A DNA stretch of 64,000 bases from CAWDXG01 sp963822115 (GCA_963822115.1 CAWGGM010000018.1:124001-188000), one strand, 5' to 3'; positions 45,301 through 54,304 are shown, counted from the stretch's first letter. The notes: generated from the letters alone by a model not told the origin. A program made the numbers and translations.

Positions 45301-46290
45301 TCAGCGTTCGCTGTCGAGGTGCGCCATCATCGCTTCGGCGTAGCGCGTGCCCCGGGCGGCACCCTTCGGGATCAGCTGCTCGAGCTCGGCGACTTCGGCG
45401 GGCGGGAGCGGCTTGTCCAGGGCGCCGAGGGCGTCGTCGAGTTGCTCGACGGTGCGCGCGCCGGCGAGCGGCACGAGCCCGGGCTGCTTTGCGAGCACCC
45501 ACGCGAACGCCACCTGCCCGGGCGTGCTGCCGCGCGCGGCGGCGAACGCGGCGAGCTTGTCGGCCAGCTGCTGGTTGTGCGCGCGGTTTTCGTCGGAGAA
45601 GCGGGGGAAGCGCCCGCGCGCATCCCCTGATTGGCCCATCTTGCCGGCGAGCAGTCCGCGCGACAGCACGCCGTACAGGGTTGCGCTGATGCCGAGCTCG
45701 GCGAGCGTGGGAAAGATCTTGTCCTCCGGGCCGCGACTGACCAGCGAGTACTCGATCTGCAGATCCGAGATCGGGTGCACCGCGTGGGCGCGCCGGATCG
45801 TGTCCACGCCCATTTCGGACAGTCCGATGTAGCGGACGTAGCCCTGGTCGACGAGGTCCTTGATGGCGCCGAGGGTGTCCTCGATCGGCACCTGGGGGTC
45901 GAGGCGGCAGGGGCGGTAGATATCGATCACGTCCACGCCCAGGCGCTGCAGGCTGTAGGCCGCGAAGTTCTTCACGGCGGCGGGGCGCGTGTCGATGCCG
46001 CCCCAGCCGCCATCCGGTGTGCGCAGCGCGCCGAACTTCACGGACAGGAGCACCTGGTCGCGCTTGCCCTGGATGGCGCGGCGGATGAGCTGCTCGTTGT
46101 GGCCCATGCCGTAGAAGTCACCGGTGTCGAGCAGCGTCACGCCCCGCTCGATGGCGGCGTGGATCGTGGCGACGCTCTGCTCGTCCGTGGTCGGCCCGTA
46201 GCTGCCCGACAGGCCCATGCAGCCGAGTCCGATCGGGTGGACTTCCGGACCGGTGCGGCCGAGGCGCGTCCTGCTCCTCGTTTCCGTCAT
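45301..46290 (-). CDS. Aldo/keto reductase
   Basis: The ATG at 46290 gives a 329-residue NAD(P)H-dependent oxidoreductase with a TIM-barrel fold. The catalytic Asp and Tyr lie in LLDTGDFYGMGHNE and the Lys in VLLSVKFG. The usual catalytic His (in YYQHR of related enzymes) is a Cys here (IYRPCRLDPQVPIEDT); the IYRPxRLDP form is known in a branch of the family, so this is not a decay sign. The cofactor-binding end contains PLAGARTVEQLDDALGAL. It starts 8 bp after the kinase-hydrolase stop. Substrate unknown. Confidence 0.88.
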   Translation of the reverse strand: MTETRSRTRLGRTGPEVHPIGLGCMGLSGSYGPTTDEQSVATIHAAIERGVTLLDTGDFYGMGHNEQLIRRAIQGKRDQVLLSVKFGALRTPDGGWGGIDTRPAAVKNFAAYSLQRLGVDVIDIYRPCRLDPQVPIEDTLGAIKDLVDQGYVRYIGLSEMGVDTIRRAHAVHPISDLQIEYSLVSRGPEDKIFPTLAELGISATLYGVLSRGLLAGKMGQSGDARGRFPRFSDENRAHNQQLADKLAAFAAARGSTPGQVAFAWVLAKQPGLVPLAGARTVEQLDDALGALDKPLPPAEVAELEQLIPKGAARGTRYAEAMMAHLDSER

Positions 46291-46298
46291 GCCCGGGA

Positions 46299-48218
46299 CT
46301 ATACCGCCTCGCGCCCCGCCGTGTCCGCGATGACCGTGCTCTCCAGCACGGTGCTCGAGGGCGCGCCCTCGCGCGCCGAGACCAGCATGGTTTCGACGAT
46401 GCGCGCCAGGTCGTCGACGTTGCGCAGGGTCCACTCCGGGTGGTCTTCGCGCTCCATGTGCGGGTTGTGGCCGCCGCTGGCGATGTGGTGGATGCTGCGC
46501 TTCGGAAAGCCGATCCGATCCAGCGCGGACAGTGCGCGCCAGGCGGGGGTGAGCGGGTCGTCCTGGCCGATGACGATGGTGCAGCGGTCGAGCCGGTCGG
46601 CGCTCTCGGGCTCGGCGCGCGCGACCTGGCGGGTGAGGGCGGCCATGGGCCGCACCGGGATCTGGTGGAACTGCGCGACCATGCTGTCGCGCTCCGCCTG
46701 CGTGTAGCCGCGCGTCTCCGGGCCGTTCATTCCCAGACGCCCGAGCAGGCGCTTGAACGCCGGGATGCGCCCCAGCGTCGAGAGCAGCAGCGCGGCGACA
46801 TCGAGTTGCAGGCGGACCCTGCGGAACGCGAACGGGTAGACCGGCGTGACGGCCACGCGCGAAGTGCGCTCGCCGAGCGCCTCGTCCGGCACCGAGAGCA
46901 GCGCGACCGCTGCCGCCGAGTGCCCGACCAGCACCGTCGGCAGATCGCGCACCGAGAGCAGATCCAGCCAGTTCTGCAGCGTACGGACGATGGCTTGCGG
47001 GGCCAGGTGCAGCGCGCCCGCCGACGCTTCCAGCCGACTGTCGCCCGAGCCGAGATGATCCGGCGTCAGCACCACGGCGCGCGCATTGTCGCGGCAGATG
47101 GCCGCCGCGACGTGCGTCCAGACCGCGCGCGTGCACAGCGTGCCGTGCGCCAGCACGACCAGATCCGAAGCGCGCGCCAGCACGCCCGAGTCCGACACCG
47201 AGCCGAGCCGGCTCTCGTGCGCGTACAGCGACCAGCCGAAATCGCGGTATCCGCTCTCCTCGAGGAAGCGCTGCGCCGGCGCCTCCGCCAAGACGCCGGC
47301 CTGGGCCAGCGAGCGCACCGAGTAGTCGGCGCGCGCGATGTCGTGCGAGACGCGCTCGATCTTCCGCGGTGCCGTGGCCCAGCCGAACTGGGCTCGGATG
47401 CGCACCTCGGGTGCGAGCCGTGCGGGGGCCTCGCAGCTACCGAGATCGAGGTCCGAGAGCGCGCTGGCCAGCTCCGCGACGGAGGCGAAGCGCTGCCCGG
47501 GTTCGGACGCGCACGCGCGCCTGAGCAGAACGCGCAGCGCCTCGGGCAGGTCCGCCGGCAGATCCGACAAGGCGCGCTCGAGGTCCACCGGCGGCAGGCG
47601 TCCGAGCAGCATCTCCAGCAGCGTGCGTCCGAGCGCGTACTGATCAGCGGCTGGCCCCACGGCGCCGTCGCGGATCTGCTCGGGCGCCATGTAGCCCGGC
47701 GTGCCGACGCGCGCGTGCGCGTCCGGATCGTCCTCGTCGGGCAGCGTGGCCAGGCCGAAGTCACCCAGATACGCGTTGCCCTGCGAGTCGAGCAGCACGT
47801 TGCCGGGCTTCACGTCGCGGTGCACGACGCCGCTGTCGTGCGCGTGCGCCAGAGCGTCGGCAATCTGCAGGGTGATCGCGAGCGCCGTGGCCGGCTCGAG
47901 GCCGCTCGCCGCGCGCTGCGCCAGGTTCGGCCCGTCGATGTAGGCCATGGCGATGAAGTCCGGTCCCACGTCGTACAGGCCGACGATGTTCGGATGACGC
48001 AGCCGCGCCACCGCGCGCCGCTCGCGGTCGAAGAAACGCCGCGCGCGACCGCGCAGCGCCTCGTGCTCGCGGAACAGCTTGACCGCCGCGCGGCTCTCGG
48101 AGTGCCGGTGCCAGCCCAGCCACACCTCGCCCATGGCGCCGCTGCCCAGGCGCCGCTTCAGCACCCAGTCGCCCACCTGCCGCAGCTCCGCCGCCCTCTC
48201 CGCCGCGCTTTCCACCAC
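46299..48218 (-). CDS. Ser/Thr protein kinase fused to an alpha/beta-hydrolase
   Basis: I start at a GTG at 48218, 639 residues; the frame is open further upstream but without protein-like sequence. The kinase domain (about 10-275) has the P-loop RLGSGAMGEVWLG, VAIK-equivalent AAVKLF, catalytic HRDVKPGNVLLD, DFGLA and GTPGYMAPEQ. A linker follows (about 280-380). The C-terminal hydrolase (about 385-620) has the oxyanion motif VVLAHGTLCTRAVW, nucleophile elbow VGHSAAAVALL, acid IGQDDPLTP and the His in ASGGHNPHME, so a full triad is present. No TM helix is seen. A phosphorylation-controlled lipase or esterase would fit; substrate unknown. Confidence 0.9.
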   Translation of the reverse strand: MVESAAERAAELRQVGDWVLKRRLGSGAMGEVWLGWHRHSESRAAVKLFREHEALRGRARRFFDRERRAVARLRHPNIVGLYDVGPDFIAMAYIDGPNLAQRAASGLEPATALAITLQIADALAHAHDSGVVHRDVKPGNVLLDSQGNAYLGDFGLATLPDEDDPDAHARVGTPGYMAPEQIRDGAVGPAADQYALGRTLLEMLLGRLPPVDLERALSDLPADLPEALRVLLRRACASEPGQRFASVAELASALSDLDLGSCEAPARLAPEVRIRAQFGWATAPRKIERVSHDIARADYSVRSLAQAGVLAEAPAQRFLEESGYRDFGWSLYAHESRLGSVSDSGVLARASDLVVLAHGTLCTRAVWTHVAAAICRDNARAVVLTPDHLGSGDSRLEASAGALHLAPQAIVRTLQNWLDLLSVRDLPTVLVGHSAAAVALLSVPDEALGERTSRVAVTPVYPFAFRRVRLQLDVAALLLSTLGRIPAFKRLLGRLGMNGPETRGYTQAERDSMVAQFHQIPVRPMAALTRQVARAEPESADRLDRCTIVIGQDDPLTPAWRALSALDRIGFPKRSIHHIASGGHNPHMEREDHPEWTLRNVDDLARIVETMLVSAREGAPSSTVLESTVIADTAGREAV

Positions 48219-48223
48219 CCGAC

Positions 48224-48253
48224 ATGATCCCGCCGAGCGTATCGCGAGGTCAA
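48224..48253 (-). promoter_or_regulatory. Candidate promoter giving a leaderless kinase-hydrolase message
   Basis: On the minus strand TTGACC (48253-48248), an 18-base spacer and GATCAT (48229-48224, four of six) precede the GTG pair at 48218/48215 by a few bases. If used, transcription would start on or next to the GTG. Confidence 0.35.
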
Positions 48254-48471
48254 GCGTGCGCCATTCCGGCGCTATTTTCCCACGCCAGCGTTGCCCGGTG
48301 CCCGCGTCTTGTTCGTGGTCGCTCCGGAGCGTGGGAGAGCGGCAGGGCGCCGACGGGGTTCCAGTCACTCCGCACGACCCCCGCTCGTGCCCGGACCCGT
48401 GTGTCGGTTGCCGGTTGAAAAAGAGCTGCGCGTCTTTTCTTCCATCGAGAAGATCATGATAGCGATCGAGC

Positions 48472-49089
48472 ATGACTGGCCGGTTCGGGGTGAGGGCGCT
48501 GATGCTGGGTGCGGGTGCCGGAGTCGCGCTGGGGGGCTGCGGGCTGAGCGTGGACTACACGCCCACCAACATGGCGCCGCACGCCATGAGGCCGCGCCCG
48601 CCAGGTGCGGTGAAGCTCTTCACGTCGCAGCCCCCGCGCGGGTCGTACGTGGACGTCGGGTATCTCGAGGTCCGGCAGCAGACGTACAACCATTCCAGCC
48701 AGTCGGCGATCATCCAGGCCATGCGGCGTGAGGCCGGCAGACGCGGCTGCGAGGGGCTCGTGATCACCGGCAGCGCGAATGAAGTCGTCGGAAGCGGTTC
48801 GAGCTACAACGGCCAGGGTTCGATGTCCGTCCGCACGCTCAAGGGTCTGCGCGGCAGCTGCATCGTGTTCACGTCATCCGCCTCGACCCCGGCCGCTTCG
48901 CCGCGCGCGGCGGCGGCTGTCGCGCCCGGTCGCGCCTGCGTGCCCGGCGCCACCCAGGCCTGTGTCGGCCCAGGCGACTGCAAGGGCGGGCAGGCGTGCA
49001 AGGACGACGGTTCCGGCTGGGAGCGCTGCGATTGCGGTCCTGCGGCTCAGCCGGAAGCCGGCGTGAGCGGGGACGCCGGGGCCGACTGA
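48472..49089 (+). CDS. Putative lipoprotein
   Basis: The 205-residue product has a lipoprotein signal (RFGVRALMLGAGAGVALGGC, lipobox LGGC). The central part (residues 45-130) has a conserved-looking stretch YVDVGYLEVRQQTYNHSSQS and RREAGRRGCEGLVITGSANE that recalls small lipoproteins of unknown role. The C-terminal 50 residues contain eight Cys-rich positions (CVPGATQACVGPGDCKGGQA), a pattern common in myxobacterial surface proteins. It is divergent from the kinase-hydrolase gene, 253 bp away. Confidence 0.7.
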   Translation: MTGRFGVRALMLGAGAGVALGGCGLSVDYTPTNMAPHAMRPRPPGAVKLFTSQPPRGSYVDVGYLEVRQQTYNHSSQSAIIQAMRREAGRRGCEGLVITGSANEVVGSGSSYNGQGSMSVRTLKGLRGSCIVFTSSASTPAASPRAAAAVAPGRACVPGATQACVGPGDCKGGQACKDDGSGWERCDCGPAAQPEAGVSGDAGAD

Positions 49090-49181
49090 GCGTTTCCTCC
49101 GTGCCAGGAGTGGGGCTCGACCCCGCCGCCGACAATCGCTACATCTAGGGCGCGCGCGGGCGCGCTGTACGGAGGAGACAC

Positions 49182-51155
49182 GTGAGCGAACGAGATCGCC
49201 CCTGGATCATGCGGACGTACTCGGGGCACAGCACCCCGAAGGCGTCCAACGAGCTGTACCGGCAGAACCTGGCCAAGGGCCAGACGGGCCTGAGCGTCGC
49301 GTTCGATCTGCCCACGCAGACCGGCTACGACTCCGACTCGCCGATGGCGCGGGGGGAGGTAGGCCGCACCGGCGTGCCCATCTGTCACCTGGGCGACATG
49401 CGCGCGCTGTTCGAGGGCATCGAGCTCCAGCGCATGAACACCTCGATGACCATCAACGCGACGGCCGCTTGGCTGCTGGCGCTGTACATCGCGGCGGCCG
49501 AGGAGCAGGGCGCCGAGGTGAAGAAGCTGCGCGGCACCACGCAGAACGACATCATCAAGGAGTACCTGTCGCGCGGGACCTACGTGTTTCCGCCCGGGCC
49601 GAGCCTGAGGCTGATCGCCGACACCATCCAGTACACGGTCGAGCACGCTCCCGACTGGAACCCCACCAACATCTGCAGCTACCACCTGCAGGAAGCCGGC
49701 GCGACGCCCGAGCAGGAAGTCGCCTACGCGCTCACTACCGCGATCGCGGTGCTCGACACGGTGAAGGAGCGCGGCATCGCGCAGGCCGAGCTGGATCGCG
49801 TCTTCGGTCGGCTCTCGTTCTTCATCAACTCCAGCATCCGTTTCGTCGACGAGGTGTGCAAGCAGCGCGCCTTCGTGGAGCTGTGGGACCGGCTGGGTCG
49901 CGAGCGCTACGACGTGAAGGACCCGAAGCTCCGCCGGTTCCGCTACGGCGTGCAGGTCAACTCGCTGGGGCTGACCGAGCAGCAGCCCGAGAACAACATC
50001 CTGCGCATCGTGCTGGAGATGCTCGGCGTCACGCTCAGCAAGAAGGCGCGCGCCCGCGCCATCCAGCTGCCGGCGTGGAACGAGGCGCTCGGCCTGCCGC
50101 GCCCCTGGGATCAGCAGCTCAGCCTGCGCGCCCAGCAGATCCTCGCCTTCGAGACCGACCTGCTCGAGCACGGCGATCTGTTCGACGGCTCGCCCGTCGT
50201 CGAGCAGCGCACGAACGAGATCCGCGACGCTGCCTGGGCGGAGGTGCAGGCGGTGCTCGAGCGCGGCGGCACCGTGCCCGCCGTCGAGAGCGGCTACATC
50301 AAGGAGCGCCTGGTCGCCTCCAACGCCGCGCGCATCGCCGCCATCGAGGCCGGCGAGCAGATCGTGGTGGGCGTCAACCGCTACGTCGAGACGGCCCCGA
50401 GCCCGCTCACCTCCGGCGAGGGCGTCGACACCATCCTGCGCATCGATCCGGGCGTGGAGAAGGAGCAGATCGCGCGGCTCGAGGCGTGGCGTAGACAGCG
50501 CGACGCGGGCGCAGTCAAAGGCGCGCTCGACACGCTGCGCGTCGCCGCGAACAGCGGTGACAACATCATGCCCGCGTCGATCGCCGCGGCGAAGGCCGGC
50601 GTCACCACCGGCGAATGGGGCGCCGTGCTGCGCGAGGTGTTCGGCGAGTACCGCGCGCCTACCGGCGTTGCCGGCGCGCGCACTCCCGCGAGCGGCCACG
50701 ACAAGCTGCAGAAGCTCCAGAAGGAGGTCGAAGCGCTGGCGCGCGAGCTGGGGCGTCGCCCCAAGCTGCTGGTCGGCAAGCCCGGTCTCGACGGCCACTC
50801 CAACGGCGCCGAGCAGATCGCGCTGCGCGCCCGCGACGCCGGCTTCGAGGTCGTCTACGAAGGCATCCGCGTCACGCCGCGCGAGCTCGGCCGCGCCGCC
50901 GCCGACGAGGGCGTGCACCTGGTCGGCCTCAGCATCCTGAGCGGGGCGCACATGGATCTGGTGCGCGAGGTGATGAAGGAAATGAAGGCGCAGGGCGCCG
51001 GCGACGTGCCCGTCGTGGCGGGCGGCATCATCCCCGACAGCGACGCGGCGGAGCTCGAGAAGGAAGGGGTGGCCGCCGTGTACACACCCAAGGACTACGA
51101 CATCTCGCGCATCCTCGAAGAGCTCGTCACGCTGGTGAAGCGGGCGCACGCATGA
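49182..51155 (+). CDS. ecm: Ethylmalonyl-CoA mutase (adenosylcobalamin-dependent)
   Basis: This 657-residue enzyme isomerises (2R)-ethylmalonyl-CoA to methylsuccinyl-CoA. The N-terminal substrate barrel has the family motifs RTYSGHSTPKASNELYRQNL, LSVAFDLPTQTGYDSDSP, MNTSMTINATAAWLLALYIA and CSYHLQEAGATPEQEVAYAL. The B12-binding domain is at the C-terminus (KLLVGKPGLDGHSNGAEQIA, whose His is the cobalt ligand). Start-to-end it follows the Ecm branch as I remember it, not methylmalonyl-CoA mutase large subunit. The GTG start has GGAGGAG 5 bases upstream. It overlaps meaB by 4 bp. Confidence 0.92.
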   Translation: MSERDRPWIMRTYSGHSTPKASNELYRQNLAKGQTGLSVAFDLPTQTGYDSDSPMARGEVGRTGVPICHLGDMRALFEGIELQRMNTSMTINATAAWLLALYIAAAEEQGAEVKKLRGTTQNDIIKEYLSRGTYVFPPGPSLRLIADTIQYTVEHAPDWNPTNICSYHLQEAGATPEQEVAYALTTAIAVLDTVKERGIAQAELDRVFGRLSFFINSSIRFVDEVCKQRAFVELWDRLGRERYDVKDPKLRRFRYGVQVNSLGLTEQQPENNILRIVLEMLGVTLSKKARARAIQLPAWNEALGLPRPWDQQLSLRAQQILAFETDLLEHGDLFDGSPVVEQRTNEIRDAAWAEVQAVLERGGTVPAVESGYIKERLVASNAARIAAIEAGEQIVVGVNRYVETAPSPLTSGEGVDTILRIDPGVEKEQIARLEAWRRQRDAGAVKGALDTLRVAANSGDNIMPASIAAAKAGVTTGEWGAVLREVFGEYRAPTGVAGARTPASGHDKLQKLQKEVEALARELGRRPKLLVGKPGLDGHSNGAEQIALRARDAGFEVVYEGIRVTPRELGRAAADEGVHLVGLSILSGAHMDLVREVMKEMKAQGAGDVPVVAGGIIPDSDAAELEKEGVAAVYTPKDYDISRILEELVTLVKRAHA

Positions 51156-52135
51156 AGCCGCCGCTCGACATCCCGGCGCTGGCCCGCCGCGTCGAGGCGG
51201 GCCAGCCGGCGGCGGTGGCGCGCGCCATCTCGCTGGTCGAGGACCGCCGTCCGAGCGCCGAGGCGGAGAGCGTCGCGCTGTTGCGCGAGCTGCGCCACGT
51301 TGGGCAGGCCGCGCGCGGCGAGCGCGTGGGCCTCACCGGACCGCCCGGCGCCGGCAAGAGCTCGCTACTTTCCGCGCTGTCGCACGTGGCGCGCGAGCAG
51401 GGCCGCACCGTGGGCGTGCTGGCCGTCGATCCGTCGAGCCCCCGCAGCGGCGGCGCGCTGCTCGGCGATCGCGCGCGCATCGCCATCGACCCGGACGACA
51501 CGGGGCTCTTCGTGCGCTCCATGGCCTCGGGCGGAGATCTCGGCGGCCTGGCGCGCGCTGCCGGCGCCGCGGTCGAGGTGCTGGCCGCCGCCTACGATCT
51601 GGTCGTGGTGGAAACCACCGGCGTCGGCCAGAGCGAGACCGACGTGGAGCACGTCGCCGACACCGTGGTGCTCGTGATCCAGCCCGCGTCGGGCGACGTG
51701 CTGCAGTTTCTCAAGGCCGGCATCCTCGAGATCCCCGACGTGTTCGTCGTGAACAAGTCCGATCTTGGCGTCGTGGCCGATCGCGCGCGCTCGGAGCTTG
51801 CGAGCGCGCTCGACGCCATCTACGCGGGCGCTGCGCCGCTCTGGCGCCCGCCGGTCGTCTCCACGTCTGCGCCTACGGCTGCCGGCATCGAAGAGCTTAT
51901 CGAAGCCATCGACAACCACCGCGCGCATCTTGACGCGGGTCACGCACTTGCCGCGCGTCGCACGCGTGCTGCCGCGGCCTGGGCGCTCAGGTTGTTCACG
52001 CAGCGCTATGGCGATGTTGGCGTCGATCTGGCCGGTGGTCGGGACGCGCTTCTGGCGCGCTTCACCGCTGCCGTCGAAGGCGGAGCCACGGCCGTCGAAG
52101 CGGTAGCCGGCGAGCGTCCGGCCTACGCCAGGTAG
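51152..52135 (+). CDS. meaB: MeaB-type G3E GTPase chaperone of B12 mutase
   Basis: The 327-residue GTPase guards cofactor loading and reactivation of acyl-CoA mutases. The P-loop is VGLTGPPGAGKSSLL; VLAVDPSSPRSGGALLGDRA and VVVETTGVGQSE are the switch/Walker B regions, VVNKSDL the base-specificity motif. The ATG overlaps the ecm stop (ATGA), so both are translated together; the mutase/MeaB pairing strongly supports the ecm call. Confidence 0.95.
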   Translation: MKPPLDIPALARRVEAGQPAAVARAISLVEDRRPSAEAESVALLRELRHVGQAARGERVGLTGPPGAGKSSLLSALSHVAREQGRTVGVLAVDPSSPRSGGALLGDRARIAIDPDDTGLFVRSMASGGDLGGLARAAGAAVEVLAAAYDLVVVETTGVGQSETDVEHVADTVVLVIQPASGDVLQFLKAGILEIPDVFVVNKSDLGVVADRARSELASALDAIYAGAAPLWRPPVVSTSAPTAAGIEELIEAIDNHRAHLDAGHALAARRTRAAAAWALRLFTQRYGDVGVDLAGGRDALLARFTAAVEGGATAVEAVAGERPAYAR

Positions 52136-52186
52136 CGAGTGCGCCTGGCACGGCGCTTGCTCGATTCCAGAGGGGAGGATGCGCTC

Positions 52187-53326
52187 ATGGCGGCTTCTTC
52201 GTTTCCGGAACGGGCGTCCTGGTTCGCTCTGGCGTTGTGCGCCGGAGTCACAGCTTGCAAAGCGGGACCGACCTCTGCCGTCGCCGTCGACGCGGCGGCA
52301 CAGGACACGGCGATCGACGCCACCGGCTCGAATCCTGCACCGGACGCGACGCCGACCGACGCGTCGAGCGTGACGGATGCAAGCAAGGACATGGATGCGC
52401 AGAGCGCGCCCGACGCGCAGAGCGCGCCCGACGCGAGCGTGGCTACGGACGCAGGCAAGCTCGCGGACGCGAGCGCGACCGATGCGAGCAGCAGCGCCGA
52501 CGCGAAGCCGGTGACCGACGCCAGCAAGACAACCGACGCCGGCAAGAGCGCCGGCAAGACAACCGACGCCAGCGATGCCGCGGCGCTGCTCACCGATCTA
52601 GCTCGGCTTCACGCGCTGTCGACCAGGCGCATCTACTTCCAGCACGCCTCGGTCGGCGGCGAAGCCATGGGCGTCTACCAGGGCATTGGCGCGTGGCCCG
52701 ATCCCACCTGGGGCATGATCAAGATCGTCGCCGACAATCCCGGCTCGGGCACTTCCGTCTCGACCAACACGCACACGGCCAGCGCCATCCCGGTTGGCCA
52801 CATCGGCGAGTGGTCACACGGCCAGTACAACGGCGACCCGACCACCAAACTCCAGTTGTTCGATCAGTACATCCGCGGCGGGTTGGGCGGCGCCATGGAC
52901 ATCGCCGTGCTCAAGCTGGGCACGCCGGACATCGACCAGGGCGATGGCACCGTGTCCGGAACCGCCGGCATGTCCCAGGCGACGTGGTTTGCCACGGTGT
53001 ACAAGCCGACGATGGACGCGCTCGAGGCGAAGTACCCCGGCACGCTGTTCGTGCACGCGACCATTCCCATCCACAACTGCGTCGCCTACTGGGGCAACGT
53101 CTACTACGAGCAGTGGAACCAGCGCATGCGCAACAACTACGCCGGCAGGCTGTTCGACCTCGCCTACTGGGAGAGCGTGGGCGCCTCGGGGCAGCGAACG
53201 TACGATCCGGACGGTGCGCCCTGCATCCACCCGGACTGGGCGATCCCCAGCGACGCGCACGTCAACGAGCAGGGCGCCGACTGGCTGGGCGAGCACCTGC
53301 TCGCCTTCCTCGCCAGCCTGCCGTGA
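52187..53326 (+). CDS. Putative lipoprotein with Asp/Ala-rich linker and SGNH-like hydrolase domain
   Basis: An ATG at 52187 with AGGGGAGG upstream gives 379 residues. The signal (SFPERASWFALALCAGVTAC, lipobox VTAC) is followed by an Asp/Ala/Ser-rich linker of 'TDASK' type (about residues 25-145). The C-terminal domain (150-379) begins RRIYFQHASVGGEAMGVY and ends SDAHVNEQGADWLGEHLLAF; the H-A-S block and late D-x-H are reminiscent of SGNH hydrolases, but the Ser nucleophile is not certain. It starts 51 bp after meaB and is probably a separate unit. Confidence 0.75.
   Translation: MAASSFPERASWFALALCAGVTACKAGPTSAVAVDAAAQDTAIDATGSNPAPDATPTDASSVTDASKDMDAQSAPDAQSAPDASVATDAGKLADASATDASSSADAKPVTDASKTTDAGKSAGKTTDASDAAALLTDLARLHALSTRRIYFQHASVGGEAMGVYQGIGAWPDPTWGMIKIVADNPGSGTSVSTNTHTASAIPVGHIGEWSHGQYNGDPTTKLQLFDQYIRGGLGGAMDIAVLKLGTPDIDQGDGTVSGTAGMSQATWFATVYKPTMDALEAKYPGTLFVHATIPIHNCVAYWGNVYYEQWNQRMRNNYAGRLFDLAYWESVGASGQRTYDPDGAPCIHPDWAIPSDAHVNEQGADWLGEHLLAFLASLP
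52397..52432 (+). repeat. Two identical 18-bp tandem repeats in lipoprotein linker
   Basis: GCGCAGAGCGCGCCCGAC occurs twice in tandem, encoding AQSAPD twice. It lies inside a longer linker of degenerate Asp/Ala/Ser repeats. Confidence 0.85.
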
Positions 53327-53381
53327 GATCGGCGCACGCCTCCCCCGGTGCCGCGCAGACTACGGCAGCGGTCGCGAGCGC

Positions 53382-53540
53382 TCAGGTCGCGGTCTTGGGG
53401 GGCGCCTTGGGCTTGGCGGCTTCGGCGTTTTCCTGGGCGCGCCGGAGCTCCCACTCCATGTTCTTCTTGGCGCGGCGGATACGCTGACGGCGACGGGTGC
53501 GAGGATCCTGCGGGGTTCCCATGGTCGGCGGGTCGTACAT
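53382..53540 (-). CDS. Small basic protein
   Basis: The ATG at 53540 gives 52 residues: TPQDPRTRRRQRIRRAKKNM, then EWELRRAQENAEAAKPKAP. Composition (many Arg/Lys, one amphipathic helix) suggests nucleic-acid binding. A second in-frame ATG lies six codons later. It is in the gap between the lipoprotein and dedA. Not recognised. Confidence 0.5.
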   Translation of the reverse strand: MYDPPTMGTPQDPRTRRRQRIRRAKKNMEWELRRAQENAEAAKPKAPPKTAT

Positions 53541-53641
53541 CAAGGAGCGCCGGTCGGCAACCTGAACCGTGCGGCCAGTCGCACGGGCGCGGCGGGGTCG
53601 GTACCCAGCGGCGCGCTTTGCCCCGGGGTGTGGCAGCAGTG

Positions 53642-54304
53642 CTACTGCGCAGGGGGTGCCAGGCTGGGCGTCCGCGAGCTGACCGGAGCAGGCAGTAGCG
53701 CCGGGCCCGGGGGCACCGGCGTGGTACGGGCGCGGCGCGCGCGCAGCAGTGCCACGGCGAGCGTGGCTGCCACGAGCGCGCCGAAGCCGGCTAGCGCGTA
53801 GTTCCGGAACTCGGACAGCCAGGCGAGCAGCGTCGGCAGGCGCCTGGCGAAGGCGTAGCCCAGGCCGAGCATGAGCGTGGACGACCCGACCAGACCCAGC
53901 GCGTCGTAGGCGACGAAGCGCCGGAAGGGCAGGCGGTGCGCGCCGCTCAGCATGAAGACCGGGAAGCGCAGCAGTGTGATGAAGCGGGCCGCGGGCACCA
54001 GCTTCAGGCCGTGGCGCGCGAACAGCCTCTCGACGCGCTCGCGGCGTGCCGGCGACAACCGCTTGAGCGCGTGCGGGCCGAGCCGCCTCCCGACCAGGTA
54101 CATGATCGAGTCGGCGCCGAGCACGCCGAGCATGCACACCAGCAGCGTCGGCAGCCAGGCCATCGTGCCGGTGGCGACCAGCGCGCCCGATGCCAGCAGG
54201 ATCCCGTCTTCAGGGACCGGAAGCCCGAAACCGCCGCAGAGCAGGAGAGCCAGCACGACGCCGTAGGAGCCGTGCACGAGCACCCAGGCGACGATGCCGG
54301 GCAT
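53642..54304 (-). CDS. DedA-family membrane protein
   Basis: The 220-residue inner-membrane protein has the DedA/SNARE-associated (VTT) fold. Typical features are the N-terminal VLALLLCGGFGLPVPEDGIL (with E-D), VLGADSIMYLVGRRLG, and the re-entrant Arg motif FARHGLKLVPAARFITLLR. DedA proteins are implicated in phospholipid scrambling and undecaprenyl-phosphate recycling. The C-terminal 40 residues are Pro/Ala-rich and extra. The function here is taken from the family. Confidence 0.9.
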   Translation of the reverse strand: MPGIVAWVLVHGSYGVVLALLLCGGFGLPVPEDGILLASGALVATGTMAWLPTLLVCMLGVLGADSIMYLVGRRLGPHALKRLSPARRERVERLFARHGLKLVPAARFITLLRFPVFMLSGAHRLPFRRFVAYDALGLVGSSTLMLGLGYAFARRLPTLLAWLSEFRNYALAGFGALVAATLAVALLRARRARTTPVPPGPALLPAPVSSRTPSLAPPAQ

